64,000 bases of DNA from the NCBI GenBank assembly GCA_037833965.1, contig AP031352.1:14612501-14676500 (forward strand). The letters run 5' to 3'. The stretch comes from Marchantia polymorpha subsp. ruderalis. Taxonomy: Eukaryota; Streptophyta; Marchantiopsida; Marchantiales; Marchantiaceae. The notes under the pieces are model-generated. The model was not told the DNA's origin and ran no database searches. It saw only the letters and a program-made list of their open reading frames with translations. Position 1 is the first letter of the stretch, and every line of letters starts with the position of its first letter. Shown piece after piece: positions 50,861 through 61,612 of this stretch. The position numbers were made by a program, and so were the translations under genes.

Positions 50861-51745
50861 ATGATTGAGTTAGGACAAGTATGTTCATCATATACTTGAC
50901 AAGTTCGATATCGTTGATTCTAAAGCAGTGTGGATTACTTTGACAGTGAATTTTAATCTTTTCGCAATTAAGTATCCTATCAATATCATTGAAAAAGTAA
51001 AAATATCTGATGTTGCTTATGAACAAGTTCTTGGCAGACTCATGTATTTAATGCTGTGCACTAGGCTTTATATTGCTGTATCGATGAACAAGGTGAACAT
51101 TTACATGTCAAATTTAGAGAAGATTTACTTCGAAGCAATGAAATAAATTCTGAAATATTTGAAGAGTATTTGGATTATAATTTTTTTTTTGATGGTTTAT
51201 CAAACAATGCCAAATGCTTGTTGGGCTACGTTGATGCTGACTGTGGAAAGTATTTGAACAAGAGTAGATTTATAGCTTGGTATGTGTTTATACTTGGTGA
51301 TGGAATCATTAGTTGGAATTCTACTTTGCATAGCTCAGTGTATAACGAAAGCTGAATACATGATGGTAACAAAAGCGACAAAAAAAACTATTTGGTTAGA
51401 CATGCTTATCATGGAGATGAGATTGAAACATGATGTGATCAATCTTCATTGTAAAAGCCAAAGTGCTCTACATCTAGCCGCAAACCAGATTATGGACATC
51501 TGAGTGAAGCACATTAATATGATTTTATCAAAAAAGCAGTTTTTGATAAATCAATTGAGTTGGTAAAGATTAAAAGTAATTTCAATCCAACTATTGTGTT
51601 CATTTTTTTGAAAACTTTTAGACAACATTGTGCTACTATGCGAGTTTTCATGAGAAACAAAACTAGAGTTCACAAGCATTTTAAGTTAACTCTCCATGTT
51701 TTTTCACTATCATGTTTTTGGGTACAATTTAGTTCCAGTTAGCTC
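50861..51745 (+). pseudogene. Dead Ty1/copia pol 3' end (reverse transcriptase C-terminus and RNase H)
   Basis: Fragments in successive frames match the end of copia polyproteins. They run from an RT tail (LGRLMYLMLCTRLYIAV, then ...FEAMK) to RNase H pieces (GYVDADCGKYLNKSR, DGIISWNS, SEYMMVTKATKKTIWLD, LHCKSQSALHLAANQ) and a final VKHI/IELVKI region. A stop codon interrupts it just after FEAMK (51,144), and frames shift near 51,180 and 51,350. The acidic residue expected in the CDSQSA-type motif is lysine here, so RNase H would be inactive even without the breaks. Codon use is as AT-rich as the surroundings, which indicates old decay. Confidence 0.88.
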
Positions 51746-51852
51746 TAATTTAAAGGTTCGCTTTTTGATAGATTTCTTTCTAGTATATTCCAGGAGAAAT
51801 TATATAGATTAAGAAGATAACAAATCCTTTCGATACGAATTAAGGGAAAGAT

Positions 51853-52027
51853 TGTTAGGAGTAATTGAAGTGTAAAGTAGGACTAGAATTAACCTCAACT
51901 CTATTAAGGGTTAACTGCTGCTCTGTATAGAGTTTTGGGTCAAGGGTTTGGAAAATCCTAAACTCAAAACAGTATACTTATATATAATTACAAGTATGGA
52001 TAGAACAACAAAACACACTTGTTAACA
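51853..52027 (+). mobile_element. 3' LTR of the copia relic (about 175 bp)
   Basis: It begins TGTTAGGAGT directly after a purine-rich tract (AAGGGAAAGA, 51,842 on) and ends CTTGTTAACA, giving TGTTA/TAACA inverted ends typical of copia LTRs. A TATA-like stretch (TTATATATAATTA) lies inside. The 5' LTR and the rest of the element are not in the neighbourhood, so target-site duplication cannot be checked. Confidence 0.72.
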
Positions 52028-54900
52028 CCTTGGATTTAAACACTTTTTTGTTTCAATGGACATAGCCCAAGATCGGATGAAGCATGTATTTAATTGTGTG
52101 TTGGTGCAAGTTTGGTGTCTTTTCACATTAGACTCGGAACATGAGTTAAGGGGGACATCGTTCCCGTTAACTCATAGCAAGCCAGAGATTAATTTGTCTG
52201 TTACGAGTTAAGCTTTGGCTAGCAAAATTTAACTAGCAACCGTTGTACCTAGGGTGTATAAACCCCAGTTGATTCTATAACAAAATGAGTTCTTAGATCA
52301 ATATACGCGTGTGTGGATTCCATGCCCGTGAACTTAGTACTTGGTGGATGAACATCTTTACATTCCTGTTTAAACTTTTGATTACTGTTTATAATTCTTG
52401 GTTAACCGGTAAGAATATAGATTTATTTTATAGCAAGACAATATGAAATCCATCATTAAAATAACATCATCCTTATGTAGGGTCATTTTTATCCGAATGA
52501 CCAAACATATAATTTAAAATTTATACCAATGCAAAAAATGAAACAAATTTTGATTTTAAAAAAATGATTCAAATGTTTCTTGGGAAAAAATATAATTAAA
52601 TTGGTATAATCTTAAGAATAGAAGTAATTTTTTTCAGATTTCTTGAATAAATTTTCTCGTCTATTTATATTTTAATATTGTTTCTTGTTTTAAAATAAAT
52701 ATTTGATAAAACATTTATTTGAAATATTCAAGTATTCATTTTCTTTGAACGGATACAAATATTTGAGAGAATATAAAATAAAAATCTCGTCTAGAAAACT
52801 TGGATCTTAAGTATTTATCAATAAATTTCAGATATTTCAGTAATTTCAGATAAAATATGGACCCAAAATATTTTCATTCAGTTCACGTTATATGAAGAAA
52901 TTTTTAAGTTGTTAGTCTTTAAATTATATCATCTTAATATATTATCAATATTTTGTTTTTGATCATGATTTTCTAATGAAGATGCTAACGTGAAACATTC
53001 AATCTTTCAAATACTTTTTGCATGGAATGTAGAAAAAATGTATTTTTTAATGATATACAATTCTTTATGTTTTATTAAAACTTTTACTAAATTTCGATAA
53101 TATGTATGATAATATTTTTGATAATATGTCTTTCATATGTCTTGTGTAAGCCTCAAACTCTGATTATTTCCCAGTCATACAACTCTGATTTCGTCTTCAA
53201 CATATTGTTCTATCCATGCTAACTCTCAATTCAAAATACTAATTTTAATCCCCATTTTCGAAGCTTTGTACCAAGCTTCAAAATGGAAAGAAAATCATAT
53301 GTATGTATAGACTCTCGTATCGAACAAAAGAAGGTTTTTGCCATAAGCAGTCGTTGGTTTCTCATTATTTCCACTCTTGATTGCTTTAGACTGACATCCA
53401 TAGTTGTGACGAAATGACTTCATGATATCCCAAACACACTTACTTGTCTTGAGAAATAAGAATCAATTAACCCTCGTGAAATAAGCACCATTTAATTCTC
53501 ACACCATACTGCATGTATCAAAATACATTCATGTCTCACACATTGCACAAAATCTATTCATCGAAATGATAATACTATGTTGCACACCTCTAACGATCAA
53601 AAAGTCTTCTCATCACACAGTACGTGCTTCAACTGGACCTTAACCCTGCAACTCACAGTGAAAAGTGTCTACTTTCTACGAACTACGAGCTTTTCCAGGA
53701 TGACAAGAGTCATTTAGCCAATCACGAACTCACTGGATTTCTTCATCTTTGATATACGAGCATTAGAAAGGACTGCCCGAGCAGAGCAAAGGATGAAGCT
53801 GTTGGAGATGAGATCCGGAACCTGGTAAGTGATGAGGTTGCCTGTTGGATGTCATTGTATCAAGAAAAAGAGAAAGAGCAAGAGCAAATTGCTATTCGTC
53901 CGGTTACAGTATCGTAAAGTACAAAAGTGTTTGCGTTCATAGCCCTGCACATTACATTCTCTGACAATGTCTAAAGATTGCTCATTAATACGTATTTATA
54001 AGCGAGAGCGAGTACGGAGTGTGAGCCACCTGAGCCACGATTACTTTTCGAATGAACGGTTGAAAATGAACAGAGAAGAGAAGAAAAGGAAATAACCTCA
54101 TTTACCCCTCGTTAGGGCGGCTGCTTGTGTGGACAATTCGAGACGCTAAAACGAAACATCTTTGCACAAATGCAAGACTTCCTTCGAAGGTTGCTTCTCC
54201 AGTCCAGTCTATTGCTTCGGTGCCATCTGCGGGACAGCAGCAGCAATAGGATCCACTCACCAGGTCCTATGTCAGCAGCCGAATCAAATGGCAAGACGGT
54301 CCCAGGTTTGTTACGTGAAATCGTTTAGTGTAGCGCTGCATAGGACAACCTCTCTGATGGTCACGCATCATGTCTGAAACTTGCCATAGGTCCAGCTTCT
54401 CTGACCTACACAAACCGTTATGACCAACGATGAACGCACTGGGTTTTTAAAATTTTTTCAAGCTACAGGTCTTTAAGAACTTCTTACATCACTTATGTCT
54501 GCCCCGGCGGGAATCTGAAGGCCGTCTTCATATGATTAATTCTCTTCATCTCGAGGAGCCGTCACATTCCAAGAAGGCTTAAGCATGGACATAAAGACGG
54601 AATTTCCATCTACACGAGAAGAGGAAAGCACGAGTTTTGGGGCGCAAAGCGAACAAATAGAATGCTACACCTGTGCTGCGAGCCTTTAAGGACTCTAAAG
54701 TGCATTTGTTCAAAAACCTGTTTTGGTTCAGGCGTGTAAGATGCGTACACAGACTGTACTGAGCTATATTTGGCCCATAAAACATCGCCGGAATCTGCCG
54801 GATGTATGTGACGAGCCAGGACAAGGATTTAGATCTGGAGGGTGGCCTAAGCCGTAGCTGCCCTACCCACATTTAGATTCTATAGCTTGGGTAATTCAAT
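52028..54900. other. Spacer, no gene supported
   Basis: The AT-rich part (52.4-53.6 kb) is followed by moderate-GC sequence to about 54.9 kb. Open frames around 54,125-54,377 have no recognisable domain. An inverted repeat at 52,141-52,175 is listed separately. Confidence 0.45.
52141..52175. repeat. Near-perfect inverted repeat, 16-bp arms, 3-nt loop
   Basis: ATGAGTTAAGGGGGAC (52141-52156) pairs with GTTCCCGTTAACTCAT (52160-52175) with two mismatches. Confidence 0.85.
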
Positions 54901-55801
54901 GCAGGTTGCTATACTGGAAACGGACTAGTTTATTGTCATAACTCAGCTCAGCAGTGCTATTTTCACCTGGTAGGCGTGCGACGTGATGTTGCTAGAAGAG
55001 CTCTCTGACAGCGAGTGATCTGAAGAAAATGTTCGTCTGATTCATTGATTTCGGAGATTGAACACACATCTTCTTGCAGTCGATCTCCCACAGCACTCGT
55101 TTCGATCGAAAAGAGTGCGTGGACCTCTGAGCAGTTCCTTATATTCGGTGAAGTCCGCGCTCGGTTGGTCAGTCGGCGAATGTCGATAGAGCCCGTCTAT
55201 GAGTATTGTTTCAATTCGAAGAAGAAGTTCGCGTCTGCTGGTCGTGATCCTGCATTCGATCACACATTGATCAGCCGAGTAGTAAGCGACTCTTATAGCA
55301 GCCGCGTATGCGCTGAAATTTGGTCTGTCTGAAGGTTGTTTACTTATCTGCACAAACTGTATCACGTCGAATTCCGTAGTTGTGAGCTGTGCCAGTCCTA
55401 GCAGAGCATTCCTCTGTCGTTGTTCTCGAGTCAGTCAGTAGTACTGCTTGCTGTTCTCGTGTAGAGTAGAACTTGTGCCTTCCGCGTCCTTGAAGTAGGA
55501 ACTCTTGAGTCGAACACGCTGAAGTATTCAGTTTAGACGTCAGACAGTATGTTTTCTTTCCTACCTGCTCCGTCGGTAGTCTGATTCCCATACGTCAAGG
55601 AAGTCAACACACGCGAAGAGATCCAGTAATCTGAGTAGGCCTTACTGAAGAGGGATTCTATGTTGTAAACCAAAGACTGTTTCTCTCGCTTCTCGTATCA
55701 ACGGACTGGACAAATCCTGGACGTCGGGCGACACTACTGTTCTGAAGTTCTTATACTTGGTCCGCGTGGTATTGTGTGCAGCTACGAGGTGGATTGAGGA
55801 G

Positions 55802-56725
55802 ATGTCTTGTGGCTTTCCTAGGGATCTGGGTCGCCTCAAGCTGCCGTACGGGTTCCGAGACCCGCATCAGACCTGCAATGATCCGTCCTGCAATCGCATT
55901 AGAAGGTGGGGAGGACATAAGTGGATCCCCGGCTGCACCGTACAAGCACTTTGCGAAAACGTGAAACAGTGCAACGAGCCATTTCGCATAGTGAACTCAG
56001 AAAACTACCGCAAGTCGGAGCTCGACAAATACAGTCATCAGTTTGTGGTCCTGAAATTCGAGCCTGGCTACCAACCAGCGATCCACGAGCTACAGCAATG
56101 GTTCATGAGTTTGTACTTCAACTTCGACATCAAGGCGGAACTGGAAGCTGTCCTGGAGAATGACTTCCTCTTGGTGAACTGTTTCTCTTGTGAAGAACAG
56201 GATAGAATGCTGTCTCTGAGTCCAATTTTCCTCATGGACCGCTATGCAGCTGTGAGCCCTTACATCCCGGATTTCGACCCAGACAAACCCCATGAGCAGC
56301 CGATCAAGGAGTTAATGTGGGTCTCCCTGCAGCACATGTCCAAAGTCGCGCAGATAATATTACCGAAGATTCTGGCACCCATTGGCGAAGTTCTTCAGCA
56401 GGAGGAGACGACTGTAGACGGCGTGTTTACTATCAGAGTCCTGTTGGAAACTTGCTTATTCCGAACTGGGGCTGTTCCCTACGTTAGAATACCATTGGGC
56501 AGAGGGTTCACCGAGGTGGTGCACATCGAGTACGAGGATCTGACCCTCAGATGTCAAAGATGCGGCGAGTTCTCCCACCCGGAGTCTGAGTGCGAAAATC
56601 TGGTCAAGTGCTACAGGTGCGAGAAGTTCACTCATCGGGCCGCAGATTGTGACCACGGACCTATCATTCATCCTCCAACTTCGTTTCCTGTCCAGACCAT
56701 GGATGTTGATCGGATGCTGGAGTGA
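55802..56725 (+). CDS. DUF4283-like protein with two CCHC zinc knuckles (Gag/LINE ORF1-type)
   Basis: Uninterrupted single exon, 307 aa from the first ATG; the frame stays open about 45 nt further upstream. Two CX2CX4HX4C zinc knuckles lie at C251-C264 (CQRCGEFSHPESEC) and C270-C283 (CYRCEKFTHRAADC). The upstream region (about 65-240) has the layout of plant DUF4283 proteins: FVVLKFEPGYQP, a linker with FLLVNCFSCEEQDRML, WVSLQHMSKV, and IRVLLETCLFRTGAVPYVRIPLG leading into the knuckles. Such proteins are usually nucleic-acid-binding ORF1/Gag-like products of plant non-LTR elements, or free-standing relatives. No endonuclease or reverse transcriptase follows in the next 7 kb, and the ORF has no stops. 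It may be a domesticated copy, a lone unit, or a recent partial insertion. Function unknown. Confidence 0.78.
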   Translation: MSCGFPRDLGRLKLPYGFRDPHQTCNDPSCNRIRRWGGHKWIPGCTVQALCENVKQCNEPFRIVNSENYRKSELDKYSHQFVVLKFEPGYQPAIHELQQWFMSLYFNFDIKAELEAVLENDFLLVNCFSCEEQDRMLSLSPIFLMDRYAAVSPYIPDFDPDKPHEQPIKELMWVSLQHMSKVAQIILPKILAPIGEVLQQEETTVDGVFTIRVLLETCLFRTGAVPYVRIPLGRGFTEVVHIEYEDLTLRCQRCGEFSHPESECENLVKCYRCEKFTHRAADCDHGPIIHPPTSFPVQTMDVDRMLE

Positions 56726-57809
56726 TAACCTGACAGAATCCAGCAGTTGTTCACCGCTTAGCAGCCTTGTCTCCTCATCACAAGCCATATACATAGTTAA
56801 ACACGGCTCTGGAGTAAGGGATGGTTTGTATAACTGACTCTGCTCGTTTGCTGCAGGCTTTTCTCGCTTGTCACATCTGTACATATACCCCAGTGACTGA
56901 TGTTTGTCCTACGTTTGAGCTGTCACCTCTCAGAGAAATCATGCATCTTCAACAAATGTACTTTGGTCCCGGTTTCAAAAGAAATTCTCAATTCTGTGGC
57001 ATAATCTCACTCACTCGTAGGAAGCTTTGAGATGATATCTCAGTGTGTACCAGAAGAAGCTTTGTGGACACTGATTGTATAAATCGTATCTCTGCTTGAA
57101 CGGTGAACTTTTCTGCCACTTTTTGCTCGTTCGTTTGTCCACGGTTACGAGACAGTTTTAGTTTATAGACATTTGTTAGGAAAGCTTCGTCGGAAAGTGA
57201 AGTGAATGTACTCTCGATGTGAATTCCGAATGAAGAAGTTGCGTCCTATCACCTTCTCATCTTCTATGCGTTTGATTGACCTGAACGGAACACGAGTTTA
57301 CTAAAGCTGATTGATTTGTATCACAAACGCCAAATTTGAAGCACGCAAATATCAGCATCTCCCGCAGGAACTGGAAGGAAAAAGAGGGATAGTGATATTT
57401 TGTCAGCCCGTATGGATCAGAGTAAGCTTCGACCGATAAGTGGCCGAACCTAAATATCATTACAGTTTTTTCCTTCCAAAGCCATTATTTGTATCTTAGA
57501 GTCAACTTCGTTCAGTCCAATCACTGTACGAAAATTTCATCTGTCCTAACAACCAAAACCAAAGTGCCAAAATCGGTGAACAACGTGCCAATAGTACCCA
57601 AAATATCACATTATTAAAATTCCAATCAACTTCAGTCGCCAAATTGGAAATTATATGAACGTTGATCATGATTGATCATATGAGGTAAATCACATGGAAT
57701 GTACAAATCGTCCTCAATACTGCCCGATCGTAGGACCATTGCCAATCTTGCAACTGAAGATGGTCGGAATTTTCTAAATGTGATATTTCGTGTACCAACC
57801 ATTTTGGGC

Positions 57810-57843
57810 CTGAATTTGTTAGTTGATAAACTAACAAATTCAG
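57810..57843. repeat. Perfect inverted repeat, 15-bp arms, GATA loop
   Basis: Arms CTGAATTTGTTAGTT (57810-57824) and AACTAACAAATTCAG (57829-57843) flank a 4-nt loop, GATA, the same loop as at 4,146. Confidence 0.95.
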
Positions 57844-58537
57844 AGTGGATTGTATCTGATTAAAATGAAGATGATAAATGATATGGATTAAAAATATCAT
57901 AACTTTTCAGATAGGCCAATTGTAAATCAATTTATGATCAACATATGATTTTTATATGTATTGTTTTCATCTAATATATGATCATTTGTCGTATAATTTT
58001 ATACCATAAGGCAAGATGAAAAATAATTCAACCACAATTTGAGCTCTCAGGATTCTAAACTTCAATGATGGCTTAATTTACCGTAGGAATTTCATCAAAT
58101 ATTTAGAATAGAAATTTCTATTTAATATTAAGGTTTGAGAAAAAGATGTGTTAAATTTTCTGCAAATTATATTTTAAATAATAAAATGGATATTGATGTA
58201 TCATGGATATACTAGATTATATCAATTTTTATAAATTTTAAATATCTAAATTGTGATTATCAAACCCAAGTAAATACCATAAATTTTTCAGAAGCTAAAT
58301 ACCATGAAGACTTTGGTTAGTTTAAAATAACTATTTATTCTAAATCTAATGCTCTATAATCTGACAGCATATAAATTCCTTAGATTTTTAAGTGTTTTGT
58401 GATATAAGAATCAGTGCCAATCTATACTTTATTTTTATATCTCTCAAATAAAGGATTCAATATTTGTAACATTGATTGCATTTTCCTGGTCATTTCTCAA
58501 AACTATATAATATAAAATAATTTTTTAAAATTACTGT

Positions 58538-58583
58538 CTAAACACACTTGAGCTAATGACTCATTAGCTCAAGTTGTGTTTAG
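58538..58583. repeat. Near-perfect inverted repeat, 22-23-bp arms
   Basis: 58538-58559 and 58561-58583 are reverse complements except for one inserted base, around a single central C. The core is CTTGAGCTAATGA against TCATTAGCTCAAG. Confidence 0.9.
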
Positions 58584-59864
58584 GGATTTTCACCAATCCG
58601 ATCAATCTATGCTTGTGACTGACTGAGCAAAGAACTTGATCCTTTGATCGATTATTTAATAAATAAAATTTTAATTTTAATTCTTTTATTATGAAATATA
58701 CATATATTTGAAATTTAATCATGAATCCTTTTCTAAATTTATGATAAAAATTATTGAAAAATTATTAAATTTTTTATTAATGATTTATAAATTTGAAACT
58801 TCAAATTTTGAATTTGAAATTCGATAATGAAATCAAGCTTCTTTCAAAAAATCCTTAAAATAAATTGAAAAATCTACATAGATATATATATATGTAAAAA
58901 AAAAATTTACTCTAGTGATTTCAAATGAATAATAACAGATTTATGAGATATAATATGAATATATTATATCTGAATTTATAATATTCAGATAAAATCTTAA
59001 ATACGCGCCTAAATAAACAAGTGCAATTGATGCATTTTGATCTTTAAGATAGCCAGATATTCTTACATTTACGTTGGTATGACAAGCCAACTTTGGTTTT
59101 AGATTGAAGGATGTTTGAAGGATGTTTATGAAAGCGAAACAGGAAAAAAGAAGATATTTATGAAATGAATTCTGCTACTTAATTTATAAATATATTATCA
59201 CTTTTATTCAATCCAAAGCTACTCTACATGTTATTTTGTAGTAATCATTAGATAAAAGTGTCATGAAGTAATCAAAATACTCTTAAAAGTTATTCACATT
59301 TACCTTCAGCTTTGTTTTAGCAAAACCTATCAAGACATCTTCATTTCCTTCCATGATACATGTCCATTGCCAAAAAATCATTAGCTGAAAAAGACATGAG
59401 AATGAACAAGTGTATTTTCTACCTCCAACATTGTGTTGGATGCCTTGTTTATATGAAATTGATTGCCCTAATCTACGTGCTTCATCTCAAATTATCGAAC
59501 GAAAGCTATTATCATTCTCTCTTAGATAGGTAGTCTAGGAACGTTATATGAGCAAGTCCGTGGCATAAAGAATGTGAATGAATGAGTGCGTGTGAATTGT
59601 CGAAAGATCTAAAGTTGTGATTTCAATCTTAAAGATAAGCTAAGTTCACCGTAATGTAAGCCCTCACGGCAGGTGAGCACTAACTGCGTGTGTTAAAATG
59701 TGCTCTTACATAGCCAATAAAAGATCCAAATGCGCACGGAAAATCGAAGGCCGCAAACCTCGTGGTTTTGTGGAGATAGAGCTTCCTGAGTTCTGTCCAG
59801 CCAAAACGCCAAACTTTACTGATAATGCGAGAGCCAATTGCTACGAACAAGTTTACGTCAAGCG

Positions 59865-59930
59865 AAGCAGGAACTCTCATAAACTCTCATAAGCCGGATG
59901 GCTTATGTGAGTTTATGAGAGTTCCTGCTT
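59865..59930. repeat. Long inverted repeat, arms of about 31 bp, GGAT loop
   Basis: The left arm (59865-59895) starts AAGCAGGAACTCTCATAAAC and the right arm (59900-59930) ends GAGAGTTCCTGCTT. One or two mismatches fall near TCTCATAAG/CTTATGTGA. The loop is 4 nt. Confidence 0.92.
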
Positions 59931-60299
59931 AGTTCCAAAGGCAAGCCGAAATGCTCTGTACGTGCATGGGATGTTTTGTATCGCTAAAGAACAGATGGCC
60001 AAGACCGAAGATCACCGTAGAAAGAACAACCACGTAGCCCTTAACAATGAGAAATGCACATGAGACTACGAACCCAGTACGGCGCGAGACAACAGAGTGA
60101 GTAACCGGTAAAAGCTTTAATCTTGGAAGCAAGGAACTTTTGCCTTCAATCGAGATGGGAAACTTAAGTTCCGAATTTGAATTGCCGATCCACAAGCTAT
60201 TCAAATCGGTGCATGAGAACGAGTCTCGCAGTCAAAAGGGTTCTTGAACTTTTGAAACAAAACTTTTAAACTTTTTGAACTTTTTCGGATGTTTTGAAT

Positions 60300-60734
60300 C
60301 TTGAATTCTGCCGTTCACGCTTCTCTCGTTCGGAGATTGATTGCCACCTGCCACAGCGGATAAGAAAACCCGCAGCCTCGGAGCGAGCATTTTCATTTCA
60401 GCGCTGCAATCTTGTCACACGCGCCTTCGCCCTTCGCTTCCAGAGTTGGTTTCCGATTCCAGACCCTCAGCAACGAGCTTTCGATATTCGTGAGTAGAGA
60501 TCATTTTTGCTCGGAAATTGTTGTCGAACTGTTCGGAAGCAGCGCACCCGATTTTGCTGTAGCCAACGACTTCAAGTTGGGTAGATTCGATCTAAAGCCC
60601 AGCAAGGTCGACTCGGAAATCTGGTGGATTTGATACGGGCTTTTCGCTGTTCGATCGTCCAGGACGGGGAAGTGCCCTTCAAGTGTGACTTTGTACGGAG
60701 CACGCTCGATACTTCATCTCGAAGATCTTTCACA
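60300..60734 (+). promoter_or_regulatory. Probable leader/promoter of the small membrane ORF at 60,735
   Basis: Composition switches from AT-rich to moderate GC near 60,300, with pyrimidine-rich stretches and no long conserved frame, as seen upstream of the other genes here. The start site is not determinable. Confidence 0.35.
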
Positions 60735-60980
60735 ATGTTGAACGATGAGACCATTACGATGTATGTGCTGGTGGCTCTTGTCTTCTTTCTGGCAGTATGT
60801 TCTATATTTTACGCCATGTGCCTTGATTTGGCACGTTTCTATCGCGCCCACCCGGCAGTTCTACCTCCTGTTCCGGTAGCTGAGGTAGCTTCTGTAGCTG
60901 CAAATGGTGCCCAGGCCCCAAGGATATGGGTCTTACTACAAGCAGCACGACCCTCAGAGGGCAATCTCTCTTTTCCGTAA
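60735..60980 (+). CDS. Small single-pass membrane protein, unknown function
   Basis: An 81-residue frame starting MLNDETITMYVLVALVFFL. It has a short acidic N-terminus, one strong hydrophobic segment (about residues 9-30), then LARFYRAHPAVLPPVPVAEV. I do not recognise the family. A one-base shift near the end opens a second plausible frame (reading PQGYGSYYKQHDPQRAISLF, about 60,917-60,976). The true C-terminus may therefore come from splicing, or the gene may carry a frameshift. The frame downstream runs straight into a tandem repeat that looks non-coding. Confidence 0.35.
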   Translation: MLNDETITMYVLVALVFFLAVCSIFYAMCLDLARFYRAHPAVLPPVPVAEVASVAANGAQAPRIWVLLQAARPSEGNLSFP

Positions 60981-61013
60981 TGTTACATATAAAATATGAG
61001 GTCACGTGCTGAA

Positions 61014-61612
61014 GAAACTGAAGTTTTCAATCCGGCCAGCATGAGTATCGGAGTTTCTCTGATGAATTTGACATTGTTACAAGTTACTCGTCAACAACTT
61101 CCATGGTGGGAAGGTGCTGATTTTCGGTTAAGGTTCTCAGACTCTAAGGTTGTGATGTGGTCTAATCTTACCTCCACAATTTTAGAAGGCAAATGCCAAG
61201 AGATAAATCTGAATTGAAGTTCTGTTCCAGCATAAACATGGACAGATTCTCACATGATGCTGACAATGTTTCAAGTTACTTGTCACAAACGTTGAAGATG
61301 GAGGGCGGGTGTTGTTGCGGCTTTAAGGTATAAGCTCTGAGACTCGAGGATGTGAAATTCATGATTAGAACTTCCAGTGACACATTTCTAGAGGTCAATG
61401 TCAATGGAGAATCTGAAGTGAAGTTCTGTTCCAGCGAACATGAGTATGAGTCTGGAGAGAACCTCGGGAATATCGACATCGCTTTTCAGTAACTCATCAA
61501 CAACGATGATGGTGGGGAGTTGCTGGTTTTAGGCAGAAGCTCTCAGATCCTGAGGAGGCGATAGTGTCTAATTATTCTGGCACAACTTAAAGATGCCAAT
61601 ATCAGGAGACAA
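61014..61612 (+). repeat. Three diverged tandem units of about 200 bp
   Basis: Units start at about 61014, 61211 and 61415. Units 2 and 3 share GAAGTTCTGTTCCAGC. All share forms of AACATGAGTAT, CAAGTTACT-GTCAACAAC, TCTCAGACTC and AGATAAATCTGAA/GGAGAATCTGAA. Frames are not conserved, so this is more likely non-coding (3' UTR or intron) than an array of exons. Confidence 0.75.

Larger units (their letters stand above)
56726..60300. other. 3' flank and AT-rich spacer, no gene supported
   Basis: Moderate GC to about 57.5 kb (probable 3' region of the zinc-knuckle ORF), then AT-rich. The only distinct structures are the inverted repeats listed separately. Confidence 0.5.

Noticed and set aside
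52028-52430. A possible second LTR with a GTATAAACC promoter-like stretch and an AAGGGGGAC polypurine-like tract.
   Set aside because: No matching terminal repeats or partner copy in the window. The purine tract belongs to an inverted repeat (52,141-52,175).
61039-61612. The 200-bp repeats as duplicated exons of a repeat protein.
   Set aside because: Stops and frame changes differ between units, and no frame stays open through all three.
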